A stretch of DNA of 64,000 nucleotides from NCBI RefSeq assembly GCF_026626635.1, contig NZ_JAPNKA010000001.1, forward strand, positions 62,001 to 126,000, read 5' to 3'. The notes under the pieces were generated by a model. It did no database searches. It was not told where the DNA came from and saw only the letters and a list, made by a program, of their open reading frames with translations. The DNA is from Archangium lansingense (GTDB lineage: Bacteria > Myxococcota > Myxococcia > Myxococcales > Myxococcaceae). Numbering within the stretch: the stretch's first letter is position 1; each line of letters starts with the position of its first letter. Below are positions 1 through 7,751 of this stretch, piece by piece. The position numbers were made by a program, and so were the translations under genes.

Positions 1-209
1 CTCCAGGAAAGCTTGTCCCAGGCACGTATTCGGTGATGCTGAACAACTACAGCGGGACAGCGGGAACCGATGCCACCGTTCGCATCCGCGCAGGGTCCCA
101 GTTCCGTACGTATATGCAGGTGATGGATGGCCCAAGTTACGGGGCGAATTTGATTGAGCTGGTGAAGGTGAAGTACGGAATCGACGGCTCCTTCTCCTTC
201 TCGAGATAG
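1..209 (+). CDS. 3' end of a protein with a C-terminal beta-sandwich-like domain
   Basis: Only the last 68 or so residues are in the window, read in the third forward frame from base 3 and ending at TAG 207-209. The piece contains PGTYSVMLNNYSG and alternating hydrophobic strands (TVRIRAG, ELVKVKYG), a pattern common in secreted or cell-surface beta-sandwich modules. The gene start and the main domain lie upstream, so the function cannot be given. Confidence 0.6.
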   Translation, partial: PGKLVPGTYSVMLNNYSGTAGTDATVRIRAGSQFRTYMQVMDGPSYGANLIELVKVKYGIDGSFSFSR

Positions 210-608
210 CTGCAAGCGGAATGCGACCGACTCTCCCTGGGGAGGGGGGCGGGGAACGACGGTGAAGGGAGGTGGGCTCCACTCGCGGAGCCCAGGCGGG
301 CCGTGGGCTGGCGGGAGACCCGGGCTGTGGCGGAACGCCACGGTCTCCCAGAATGCCGCACCCGCCTCTGTGGCGGAACGCCTCTGCGTGTCTGGGGGCC
401 TCGTTCCTCCCCCTTCACCGTGCACGTGCGCTGCCCGCGGAGAATCGAAGGCCGTTCGTGCTCCCGAGGCTCGCGACAGACGCTGAGTTGCGCACACGGG
501 GGTTCAACCCGGGGCGCGTGGCACCCTCACCCCGTCCCTCTCCCGGAGGGCGAGGGGATATTAGGGCCTCGGGTCTTCTGTTCTTCTGTTCTTCGGGTCT
601 TCTGTTCT
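210..608. other. intergenic region, no convincing gene
   Basis: This 399-base stretch lies between two convergent genes. Open frames in it have no family signature and look like chance high-G+C frames. It contains a 15-base direct repeat CTGTGGCGGAACGCC (325-339 and 368-382), one copy of the CCCTCTCC/GGTGAGGG palindrome (523-557) and a short imperfect tandem array of TTCTGTTCTTC units near 578-610. Confidence 0.6.
523..557 (-). repeat. CCCTCTCC/GGTGAGGG intergenic palindrome, single copy
   Basis: The sequence reads CCCTCAC, then a C-rich linker, then a CCCTCTCC-type hairpin whose other arm is GGAGGGCGAGGG. It matches the ends of the ~121-bp elements near 18.7 and 47.2 kb and lies between the ends of two convergent genes, where it could act as a transcription stop. 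Confidence 0.6.
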
Positions 609-611
609 TCA
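578..611. repeat. short imperfect tandem repeat TTCTGTTCTTC
   Basis: Several near-identical units of TTCTGTTCTTC / TTCGGGTC follow one another just beyond the stop codon of the minus-strand cyclase. This is visible directly. It is probably slippage-generated low-complexity DNA and no function is claimed. Confidence 0.5.
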
Positions 612-2234
612 GTCCGGCAGGTGCAGCCGGTGGTGGCGCAGGGGTTTTGCTACGTTCTTCACCGGCGTCTCCGTCAGCTCGCCGTAACGCAGCGATTGGA
701 TGACCGGGTCCTGGCTCCCCTCCAACGCCTGCTTCACCGGCTCCATCACCAGCATCTCGCGGAAGCCCGCCAGCGATTGCAGCCGCGCCGTCTGGTTCAT
801 CCCCGTCGAGAAGCCCGTGTAGTCCTGGTTCGGCCCGAAGAGTCCGCACAGCGTCGGCGCCAGGTTCAGTCCCACCGCCACTCCCAGCCCCGGCATCCCC
901 ACCCGCTCGCAGATGGTTCTCACCTCCGGGTCCGCGCTCATCGCCGCCGTCGTGCGCTGGATGTCGCACGCCGCCCTCACCAGCGCTTCCGCCCGCTCGC
1001 GACGGCTGTCCCGGAAGAACGGCGGGCCGAACAGGCCGATGATGCAGTCGCCCACCATCTTGTCGAACACGCCCCCGTGCCTCCACAGCAGCTCCACCAT
1101 CCGCTCGCTCCACCGGTCCACGAAGCGGCCGATGCGCGCCGGGCTCTCCAATTGCTCGCACAGCCGTGTGAAGCCGTTCAGGTCCGCGAAGAGGATGCCC
1201 ACCTCCTCATCCCGGCCCACCAGGTAGCGCGCCGCGTAGTCCGGCACTTGCAGCAGCTCGTCGATGGTGTCCGCTGGGAAGAACTTCGACAGGTGCGTGC
1301 GCTCCCGGTTGTAGTCCACCAGCCGCTGGCTCAGCGTCGAGGCCAGCACCCGCACCAGGTCCATCGTCTGGCTGGAGAAGCCCTCCTCGCCTGACCACAG
1401 CAGGATGCGGCCCAGTTGCTGGCTCTGCAGGTGGCCCGAGATGAGCACCGCCTCCATCACCCGCGGCTGCCCCAGTGCCTGCTTGAGCCGCTCCTCCCCC
1501 GGCCGTAGCAGCTCGGCCCCGTGCTCGCGCAGCACCGTGTCCAGCTCCGCCGAGGGTTTATCCCCCGAGTCGTACTCCAGGTGCCCGTGGCGGTAGGCGC
1601 GGTAGTGCAGCACCGAGTGCCGCACCGCATCTCGGTACACCAGCAGGAAGCCCGGCACTCGCACTCGCTGCGCCAGCGTCAGCACCACCTGGTCCATGCC
1701 CGCCTCGAAGACGGGATTGGCCAGCAGCTGGTTGAGCCGGAGAATCAGCTCCTGCTTCTCGCTTGCGCTGTGCACCAGCAGCAGCACCGTGTCGAGCTGC
1801 TCGGCCACGGTGTCCAGCATTCGCTCCAGGCGCTGCGCCTGCTCGGGCCGGGTGTGGTCTCCCACCAGGTACAGGCCGATGAGCCCCACCGTCTGGCCCA
1901 TCACGTCCAGCGTCTGGCTCACCACCGTGCCGTCTCCCTCGCGCCGCGTGCCATGGGGACCGGTGAGCAGCGGGCCTGGGAAGACACCGCCGAAGTCCCC
2001 CGTGTGGAAGGTCTGCTCGGCCAGCTCCTCGTTGCGCGTGGTGACCGCGATGCCCTGCGCCCCCAGCTCCCGCAGCACCGCGGGCAATATCCGCTGGAAG
2101 GTCTGGGCCAGCGAGTACTGCTCCCGGATGCACTCCTCGATGAGCGAGTCCACCTCGCGGTTCAGCGCGTGCAGCATGCGAAGCTCCTCGAGCCCGGTTT
2201 CGGTGGACTCCGGCGTGGTCCGTGTCGCGGTCAT
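609..2234 (-). CDS. class III adenylate/guanylate cyclase with N-terminal sensor (GAF-like) region
   Basis: This 541-residue protein joins an N-terminal helical/GAF-like sensory region (about 20-310) to a class III nucleotide cyclase domain (about 340-515). The metal-binding aspartates are visible as FADLNGFT (D351) and MVGDCIIGLFG (D396). K392 fits an adenine-selecting lysine, and N480/R484 in GMNQTAR match the transition-state pair, so the domain should be active, probably making cAMP. No signal peptide or membrane helix is seen, so it is likely cytosolic. It starts 25 bases after the cysteine-synthase-like gene on the same strand, which suggests one transcript. The signal sensed is unknown. 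Confidence 0.85.
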   Translation of the reverse strand: MTATRTTPESTETGLEELRMLHALNREVDSLIEECIREQYSLAQTFQRILPAVLRELGAQGIAVTTRNEELAEQTFHTGDFGGVFPGPLLTGPHGTRREGDGTVVSQTLDVMGQTVGLIGLYLVGDHTRPEQAQRLERMLDTVAEQLDTVLLLVHSASEKQELILRLNQLLANPVFEAGMDQVVLTLAQRVRVPGFLLVYRDAVRHSVLHYRAYRHGHLEYDSGDKPSAELDTVLREHGAELLRPGEERLKQALGQPRVMEAVLISGHLQSQQLGRILLWSGEEGFSSQTMDLVRVLASTLSQRLVDYNRERTHLSKFFPADTIDELLQVPDYAARYLVGRDEEVGILFADLNGFTRLCEQLESPARIGRFVDRWSERMVELLWRHGGVFDKMVGDCIIGLFGPPFFRDSRRERAEALVRAACDIQRTTAAMSADPEVRTICERVGMPGLGVAVGLNLAPTLCGLFGPNQDYTGFSTGMNQTARLQSLAGFREMLVMEPVKQALEGSQDPVIQSLRYGELTETPVKNVAKPLRHHRLHLPD

Positions 2235-2259
2235 CGGTGCCCCCTGTCTTCGTCCCGCG

Positions 2260-3216
2260 CTAGGCGGTGCCCTTGGGTTGCAGCAGCTCCGTGGAGAAGT
2301 AGCGCTCCATCCGGTCCGGGAAGAGCGTCACCACCTGCGCCTGCGGGCCCAGCTGCTTCGCCGCCTCCACCGCCGCCGCGTAGTTGAGCCCCGACGAGGG
2401 CCCCACGGGGAAGCCCCGGCGGATGAGCGCCTGCGCGGTGCGCATCGCCAGCTCGTCCGAGATGTTCAGCTCCACCAGCCCCGGCAGGTCCGCCTCGCGG
2501 TACAGCCGTGACAGGCCGTCCACCACGCCCGGCACCCGCGAGCTGAAGCTGCAGCACTCGAGGTCGGTGCCCAGCCCCGAGATGGGCTTCGCCACGAAGG
2601 GCGTCACCGGGCAGCCCGCCTCAGCGAAGGCCTGGTACAGCCCCACCACCGTGCCGCCCGTGCCCACCCCGCTCACCACCGCGTGCACCAGTCCGCCCGG
2701 CACCTGGGACAGAATCTCCTGCCCCGTCCACACCCGGTGCGCCTCCGCGTTGTCCGGGTTCTCGAACTGGCGGGGCGCGAAGGCCCCTCGCTCACGGGAG
2801 ATTTCCTCCGCCCGGGCGATGGCTCCCCGGATGCCGGAGTCACGCGGCACCAGCTCCACATTGCCGCCATAGGCGCGGATGGTGAGCACACGCTCGCCCG
2901 TGACGCCCTCGGGCATCACCGCGGTGAACTTCAGGCCCATCTGTGCCGAGGCCAACGCCAGTGCGATGCTCGTCGAGCCGCTCGAGGCCTCCACCACCTC
3001 GCCGCCTGGGCACAGCTCACCCAGCCGCCACGCCTTCTCCAGCATGTAGCGCGCGATGCGGTCCTTCGTGGAGCCGCTCGGGTTGAGGAACTCCAGCTTG
3101 CACCAGATGGTGGGGCCCTCCGCCTCCAGGCGGACGGGGACCAGCGGGGTGGGGGCGATGGCCTGGAGGAAGCGGCCATCCGCGGGGAGCGGGCGACAGG
3201 GAGGACGTGAGGTCAT
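2260..3216 (-). CDS. cysteine synthase / cystathionine beta-synthase-family PLP enzyme
   Basis: A 318-residue fold-type II PLP enzyme of normal length for CysK/CysM. The PLP lysine is in NPSGSTKDR (K51). The substrate loop reads SSGSTS, where typical O-acetylserine sulfhydrylases have TSGNTG. The phosphate-binding loop GVGTGGT and the C-terminal GPSSGLN motif are present. The SSGST form is also met in Cds1-type cysteine desulfhydrases and some cystathionine beta-synthases, so the exact reaction (cysteine formation or breakdown) is open. The start was set at ATG 3216, where family similarity begins; an in-frame extension to 3432 has no homologous features. It is followed at 25 bases by the cyclase gene. 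Confidence 0.8.
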   Translation of the reverse strand: MTSRPPCRPLPADGRFLQAIAPTPLVPVRLEAEGPTIWCKLEFLNPSGSTKDRIARYMLEKAWRLGELCPGGEVVEASSGSTSIALALASAQMGLKFTAVMPEGVTGERVLTIRAYGGNVELVPRDSGIRGAIARAEEISRERGAFAPRQFENPDNAEAHRVWTGQEILSQVPGGLVHAVVSGVGTGGTVVGLYQAFAEAGCPVTPFVAKPISGLGTDLECCSFSSRVPGVVDGLSRLYREADLPGLVELNISDELAMRTAQALIRRGFPVGPSSGLNYAAAVEAAKQLGPQAQVVTLFPDRMERYFSTELLQPKGTA

Positions 3217-3332
3217 GGCGGGTCCGGAAGTCCGCCTCACATATCGTGAAAGCCCCCGCTCCGGGAGTCTTCCTCCGGCATGACGCGCTGCTCCTCCGGC
3301 CGCCTCCCGGGCGAGGGGGCGGAAAAGCGGCG

Positions 3333-3530
3333 TCATCGGGGAGGTGGGCGTGGGACCCGGGCCACCTTCTTCGCGTGCGCGAGCGATTCCAGATGTTCCC
3401 GGCGCAGGGGCTTCTCCCGACGAAGCCGGCACACCCTTCGCTCCGCGTCCTCCAACAGGGCGAGGAGGACGCGATCCTTCTCCTGGCTCAACGCTGTGCC
3501 CTGCGCCTCACGCTCGACCCGAAGAGCCAT
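3333..3530 (-). CDS. possible small coupled protein overlapping the HAD gene end
   Basis: A 65-residue frame starts with an ATG inside the last codons of the upstream HAD gene, so the two overlap by 23 bases. Codon third positions are mostly G/C, as in real genes of this DNA. The product is charged and helical (SQEKDRVLLALLEDAERR), with no known domain. A related but decayed stretch is seen near 7632-7660. It could be a small translationally coupled protein or a chance frame. Confidence 0.35.
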   Translation of the reverse strand: MALRVEREAQGTALSQEKDRVLLALLEDAERRVCRLRREKPLRREHLESLAHAKKVARVPRPPPR

Positions 3531-4398
3531 CGATGATCTGGAGAATCTGCTCAAAGTGCGAGAGCCGATGTGTCGGATGCGCATTTTTGCGAGCATCGCC
3601 ATCAAGGATGCTCGCAGCGTGGCGCTTCGTGATCGCTGGAGCCGAGATGATTTCGAGCCGCTCCTTGTACTCTAGCGAAACGTAGGTGCCGTATTCGGCC
3701 CAGCAGTCCACGGCGCCGACCTCCCGAGCAACTGCCACGTCCTTCTTGAGCGCGTCACCCACGACAAGCGTCTCCGTCGGAGAAACACCCATCTCCTCGC
3801 AAATGCGCCGCAACCCGAGCGGATTTGGTTTCTCGTAGTCCCGAGGCAGCTCCGTCACTTTGCATGCCGCCCGGTATTCGCCCTGCTGATCCTTCTGCTC
3901 AATGCGCCGAGAGATCTTCTTCTCCCCGTCATCGCTCTTCGGAAACTCGAATCCCGGCAGGCAGTAGATGGCGTCCAGATGCTGATCGAGTTTGAGCAGC
4001 TTCGCCCGGACTTGCACGGGATTGCGCGGCGCATCCGTAAGCGCCACCACGGGGATACCTCGCTGTTTCAGCTTTTCAAGCGTCTCGATGACGCCCGGGT
4101 ATGGCTGGAGGTACTTCTTACGGGCATCCTGGAATGCGGTGGCGGCCGGCTCGATGATCAACTTGTCGAACGAACCGAACTCAGGGAATGCAGTGAAGAT
4201 CTCCGACTCCTGGAGGACGAACGGATACTCGTTCGATTCGTACTTCGCGTAGACCTTTTTGAGCGCCTGCACGATTTTGATGCGGGGCCAGTCGGTCGAC
4301 CGCTCCACTGAGCTGACCAGTGCCTCTACCGCCGGAACGATGTAGTCGATCCACGAATACAGCGTTCCGTCCATGTCCGTAACAACCAGCCGAATCAT
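3508..4398 (-). CDS. HAD-superfamily hydrolase
   Basis: A 296-residue haloacid-dehalogenase-type phosphohydrolase. Motif I is VVTDMDGTLY near the N-terminus, motif II is the T of VVALTDAP, the motif III lysine is in EKPNPLG, and motif IV is VVGDALKKD, where acidic residues bind Mg2+. The extra cap-like segment between motifs I and II is consistent with a phosphatase acting on a small metabolite; the substrate is unknown. The ATG at 4398 was chosen because motif I follows at once and GGAG lies about ten bases upstream. Base composition is visibly more A/T-rich than its neighbours, suggesting horizontal transfer. The gene stands apart, divergent from the Ser/Thr kinase. Confidence 0.8.
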   Translation of the reverse strand: MIRLVVTDMDGTLYSWIDYIVPAVEALVSSVERSTDWPRIKIVQALKKVYAKYESNEYPFVLQESEIFTAFPEFGSFDKLIIEPAATAFQDARKKYLQPYPGVIETLEKLKQRGIPVVALTDAPRNPVQVRAKLLKLDQHLDAIYCLPGFEFPKSDDGEKKISRRIEQKDQQGEYRAACKVTELPRDYEKPNPLGLRRICEEMGVSPTETLVVGDALKKDVAVAREVGAVDCWAEYGTYVSLEYKERLEIISAPAITKRHAASILDGDARKNAHPTHRLSHFEQILQIIDGSSGRA

Positions 4399-4766
4399 GA
4401 GGTGCGCTCCAGGCAAGACACAAAGGTGCCCGAGCGATCTACACCCTTGCTGAGGTGGACTGTCCACGAAGTTCTTGGACAGAGTCGCGCAGAGGAGAGA
4501 GGCGGCTTCCGGGCGCGAGTTCGCGCAACTGGTCCGATGGTCGGACCAGTTCGAGCCGCGTGCGACCGGAAGGTTCCTCGCATCCGAGTTTGTGGCCAGG
4601 GTGCGGAGTCCTCCGGTTCTGTACCTCCGGAGAGGCCAGCAACAGGCGTTCGTGCTCTCGCGAGGGGTTTGTCTACTGCGAGTGGACGGCGTGATGGGCG
4701 CACGTACTGCGTCCCCGGCCGGGGTGCTTGACCTGATACGTTGAGGTCTTCAGAGGTAGGCCCCGC
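4399..4766. other. divergent intergenic region with hairpin repeat
   Basis: The 368 bases between the HAD gene and the Ser/Thr kinase gene contain no supported gene. They must hold both promoters. A long imperfect hairpin of the CAACTGGTCCGA family lies at 4506-4572. Confidence 0.6.
4506..4572. repeat. CAACTGGTCCGA hairpin repeat, copy 1
   Basis: The core 4527-4551 is a perfect inverted repeat with arms AACTGGTCCGA / TCGGACCAGTT around a 3-base TGG loop. Outer arms CTTCCGG at 4506 and CCGGAAG at the right end extend it to an imperfect stem of about 67 bases. Two further copies occur at 46983 and 56302. No tract of T follows, so a classical terminator is not obvious. Confidence 0.75.
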
Positions 4767-5729
4767 GTGTCCGCACATCCACCGTCCCCAGTCCCGAGCA
4801 TCCCGTCCCCTGTCGCGGCAATGGGAGCCCTGCGTCCGCCCGACATGTCCCCGCTACCGCCCGGCACCCGCATTGGCGGGGACGTGGTGGAAGGCGAGCT
4901 GGGCTCCGGCGGCTTCGCCACCGTGTACCTGGTGCGCAGCCCCGAGGGCCGCCTTTACGCCCTCAAGCTGTTGCCCCTGGATCAGGGCGAGGAGCGGGCC
5001 GAGCGCGCCTGGCGAGAGCTGTCGCTGGGCATGCGCCTGCGCCACCCCAATCTCGCGCGCCAGCTCGGCGGCGGCCAGTGGCCCGAGGACAACCCCCGCT
5101 TCCTCTGGCTGAAGCTGGAGCTGATTGAGGGCCTCACGCTGGAGGAGTGGGGCCTGGTGCCCGGGCGCACCGTGGCCGAGGTGGTGGAACGAACGTTGGA
5201 GCTGGCACGCGCGCTGGCGGTGATGCACGAGGCGGGTGTGGTGCACCGCGACGTGAAGGAAGCCAACGTGCTGGTGCGCGAGAGCGACGGGCAGGCGGTG
5301 CTGGTGGACTTCGGAGTGAGCTACCGCAAGGGAAGCCCCACCCTCACCAAGGGGATGTTTCCCCCGGGCACGCTGCCCTACCGCGCTCCAGAGGCCTGGG
5401 CCTATGCCCGCGCGCACGTGGGCGTGGCGGGCGCGCACTACCGGGCCGGGCCGGGGGATGACCTCTACGCGGTGGGCGTGGTGCTCTACTGCCTGCTGAC
5501 GGGTCGCTTCCCCTTCCGTTTCACCGACGACGGCGGAGTGGACGTGGAGGCGGTGCTGAACCAGGCGCCGCTGTCGCCGCGCCTCGTCAACCCGCGCGTG
5601 CCACGAGAGGTGGAGGCGGTGTGCCTGCGGCTGCTGGCGAAGAAGCCCGAGGAGCGCTACCCGGGCGCAGTGGCGCTGTACGAGGCGCTGGAGGCGGTGA
5701 AGGCCGGGGCGGACGCGTCCTGGAAGTAG
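4767..5729 (+). CDS. eukaryotic-like Ser/Thr protein kinase, soluble
   Basis: A 320-residue Hanks-type kinase consisting of a short Pro-rich N-terminus and the catalytic domain only. Visible are the glycine loop GSGGFATVY (46-54), the ATP lysine in ALKLL (K67), the alphaC glutamate (E84), the catalytic loop HRDVKEAN (D162) and DFG (D181). There is no membrane helix or extracellular sensor, unlike PknB. The GTG start at 4767 is preceded by GAGGTAGG. It leads a three-gene set with an anchored protein 27 bases downstream and a DUF2381 protein, a neighbourhood seen repeatedly in myxobacteria, so the two downstream products are candidate targets or partners. Confidence 0.9.
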   Translation: MSAHPPSPVPSIPSPVAAMGALRPPDMSPLPPGTRIGGDVVEGELGSGGFATVYLVRSPEGRLYALKLLPLDQGEERAERAWRELSLGMRLRHPNLARQLGGGQWPEDNPRFLWLKLELIEGLTLEEWGLVPGRTVAEVVERTLELARALAVMHEAGVVHRDVKEANVLVRESDGQAVLVDFGVSYRKGSPTLTKGMFPPGTLPYRAPEAWAYARAHVGVAGAHYRAGPGDDLYAVGVVLYCLLTGRFPFRFTDDGGVDVEAVLNQAPLSPRLVNPRVPREVEAVCLRLLAKKPEERYPGAVALYEALEAVKAGADASWK

Positions 5730-5756
5730 CCGCTGCACCCGGAGAGACGGCCCGCC

Positions 5757-6551
5757 GTGAAGCCGTGGGCACGGCGGGGCCGGGTACTTGCGGGAGTGGG
5801 CGTGGGGTTGGCCCTGGCGCTGGGGGCGTGGTGGCTCGGCTCCGGCCAGGAAGTAGCGCCCGTGAAGCCCGTACCGGAACCTGCGCGAGCCGTGGCCGCG
5901 CCTCCCGCACCGGAGGCGCCCCCTCCCGCGGCCGCCGCCCCGCCGGTGGCGCCCCGAAAGGACAGTGCCCCCGTGAAGACGAAGCAGCAGCAGACGCCTG
6001 GCCCTCAGCCTGAAGCAGCCCCCAAGGGCTGGGGACCCGCCGTGCGCAACGCGTGTGCCGGCCTCACCGGCTTCGCCCTCCAGGCCTGCATTGCTGGCCA
6101 GCAGCAGGTGCCGCCCTCGCCCCCCGCTCCGCCTCCCCAGGAGTGCCCCGCAGGGGCCTTGGAGACGATGACGCGAGTGCTCGAACTGCGCATCGGAGAC
6201 AGGAAGAGCGTCGATTGGGGCGACGTGCGCGGCAGGTCCGTGCGCGTGTACGAGGACACCCCGGTCCGCGTGGCGGGGGACTGGGAGGCGGGGGCGGACT
6301 TCACGGGCAGGGGCTACAAGACCGCGCTGCCGGGCTACACCCGCATCTCCGGGCGGCTCTACGCCAGGGAAGGGCGGGTGTACGGCCGCCTCACCGCGGC
6401 GCGCACGCCCGACGGGGTGACGTACCCGGTGTGCATGGAGCTGATGGATACGGATAGCAACGTTGGCCTCGAGCTCCAGCCCGGCAGCGAGCCGGGGAAG
6501 ATGATGGTCGACCCCGTCGTGCGTGTACGGGTGGTGGACCGTTTCAAATAG
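5757..6551 (+). CDS. membrane-anchored or secreted protein of unknown function, kinase cassette
   Basis: A 264-residue product with an N-terminal hydrophobic segment (about residues 10-28) after a basic start, then a Pro/Ala-rich linker (about 35-85) with alternating charge, and a C-terminal globular region from about 115 rich in beta-strand pattern and ending in VVRVRVVDRF. Two cysteines (ACAG, ACIAG) sit ahead of this domain. It starts at GTG 5757 with GGAGAG upstream, 27 bases after the kinase, so the two are almost surely co-transcribed. I do not recognise the C-terminal family. It is likely exported or tethered in the periplasm. Confidence 0.75.
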   Translation: MKPWARRGRVLAGVGVGLALALGAWWLGSGQEVAPVKPVPEPARAVAAPPAPEAPPPAAAAPPVAPRKDSAPVKTKQQQTPGPQPEAAPKGWGPAVRNACAGLTGFALQACIAGQQQVPPSPPAPPPQECPAGALETMTRVLELRIGDRKSVDWGDVRGRSVRVYEDTPVRVAGDWEAGADFTGRGYKTALPGYTRISGRLYAREGRVYGRLTAARTPDGVTYPVCMELMDTDSNVGLELQPGSEPGKMMVDPVVRVRVVDRFK

Positions 6552-6657
6552 GGCGGCTCGAAGCCAGGACGGGCGCGCACCTGACACGACCGGGCAGGAG
6601 GTGTGGTAGAGGCCAACTTCCCCGGTCTTGTCCGCATTGCCTGGAGGTTCGCGCCTC

Positions 6658-7596
6658 ATGTCCGTCCTGTCCTCCGCCGCCCTGGTGCGGCTCGTGCTGC
6701 TAGCCGTCCCCCTGGGTGCCTCCGCCTCGCCCCCGCCGCCTGACTGTGAGGCAGGTACGCGCCACTTCGAGGTGACGGCGGACACGCCCGGTAAGGCGCA
6801 CGAGGTGTGCATCCACCCGGGGCTCACCACCAGCTTCCTCTTCGACACGAAGCTGGGGCGTGTGGAACTGGCCAGGCGGGAGTGGTTCCGGGTGCTGGCG
6901 GATGAAACGGGCCTCACGCTTGTTCCCACGGTGGCACTGGGAGACGGGGAGCGGGTGCCACTGACAGTCTCCTTTCAGGGCGGAGATGCCCCCGCGGGCG
7001 TCACCTTCACCCTGGTGGTGCACCCGTCCGAGGCCGCACGGCTGGTCGAGGTGACACGCCAGCCCCGCACGCTCGCCTCCTCCCGGGAAGGCGAGCAGCA
7101 GGCGCGGGCGGAGGCCCGGCAATGCCGGGAGGAGAAAGCGCGCCTGGAGTCGGCGTGTGCCGGGCGGACGGGTCTCCTGGGTCTGCTCGCCCAGGAACTG
7201 CTGGGCGAGGGGGGCATCGCCGATAAGAACATCACCAAGAGCGTCACCTCGCGCTCAGGCAACACGCTCCAATCCATCGAGGCCAGCAGCTACCGCACGG
7301 ACACCGCGCACCTGGAGGGCGGACAGAGGGTGGTGCGGCTGGTCGTGAAGCAGGAGTTATGGAACCACGGGAGCACGCCCTGGACGCCCGCAGGTGCGGT
7401 GTTGGTGAGCCCCAAGGGGGTGGAGTGGAAGGCGCTCGACATGTGGACGCGGGAACCCATTCCCCCCGGGAAGTCGCAAGTCGTCGGGGTGGAGGTGGAG
7501 ATGACGGAAGAGGCGGCGCGCGGCACTTTCACACTGAAGCTGTGGAGCCAGGACGGTAGCGCCGGGGAGCTCTTCGACGGCGTGACGTTCCCGTAG
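6658..7596 (+). CDS. DUF2381 family protein (myxobacterial paralogous family)
   Basis: A 312-residue protein with a signal peptide (cleavage probably after GASAS, about residue 23) and the layout of the Myxococcus DUF2381 paralogous family: an N-terminal beta domain, a helical segment rich in Arg/Glu with two cysteines (RQCREEK, ESACAG), and a C-terminal beta domain with the GxxVVRLVVKQELWN and WTPAGAVLV strands. The function of the family is not known. ATG 6658 is preceded by GGAGG; an in-frame upstream GTG-type extension is less likely because the signal peptide begins here. It follows the Ser/Thr kinase and anchored protein genes on the same strand, which is a common setting for this family. 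Confidence 0.85.
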   Translation: MSVLSSAALVRLVLLAVPLGASASPPPPDCEAGTRHFEVTADTPGKAHEVCIHPGLTTSFLFDTKLGRVELARREWFRVLADETGLTLVPTVALGDGERVPLTVSFQGGDAPAGVTFTLVVHPSEAARLVEVTRQPRTLASSREGEQQARAEARQCREEKARLESACAGRTGLLGLLAQELLGEGGIADKNITKSVTSRSGNTLQSIEASSYRTDTAHLEGGQRVVRLVVKQELWNHGSTPWTPAGAVLVSPKGVEWKALDMWTREPIPPGKSQVVGVEVEMTEEAARGTFTLKLWSQDGSAGELFDGVTFP

Positions 7597-7624
7597 CTCG
7601 CGGGTGCCTGCTCTAGTTCAACAC

Positions 7625-7639
7625 CCTCTCAGGGAGAGG
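7625..7639. terminator. short hairpin CCTCTC-AGG-GAGAGG
   Basis: A perfect 6-base stem with a 3-base loop lies 28 bases past the DUF2381 stop codon and between convergent genes. It resembles the core of the CCCTCTCC palindrome family. No T-run follows. Confidence 0.4.
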
Positions 7640-7751
7640 AGGACGCGAGCCTTCTCCTGGCGGTGTGCCAGCCCGCGCTCTCGTTACGTACGCCGCACCA
7701 GCACACTTCTGGGCACGGTTTGTCATTCGCTCGCAAGGGCCAGTCTGGAAC

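Noticed and set aside
303-1394. Long forward frame opposite the cyclase gene
   Set aside because: Rich in His, Arg, Pro and Gln with no domain; it is the mirror of the real minus-strand gene in high-G+C DNA.
4854-6929. Long minus-strand frame opposite the kinase cassette
   Set aside because: Its opposite strand holds a kinase with all motifs; the frame is a composition effect.
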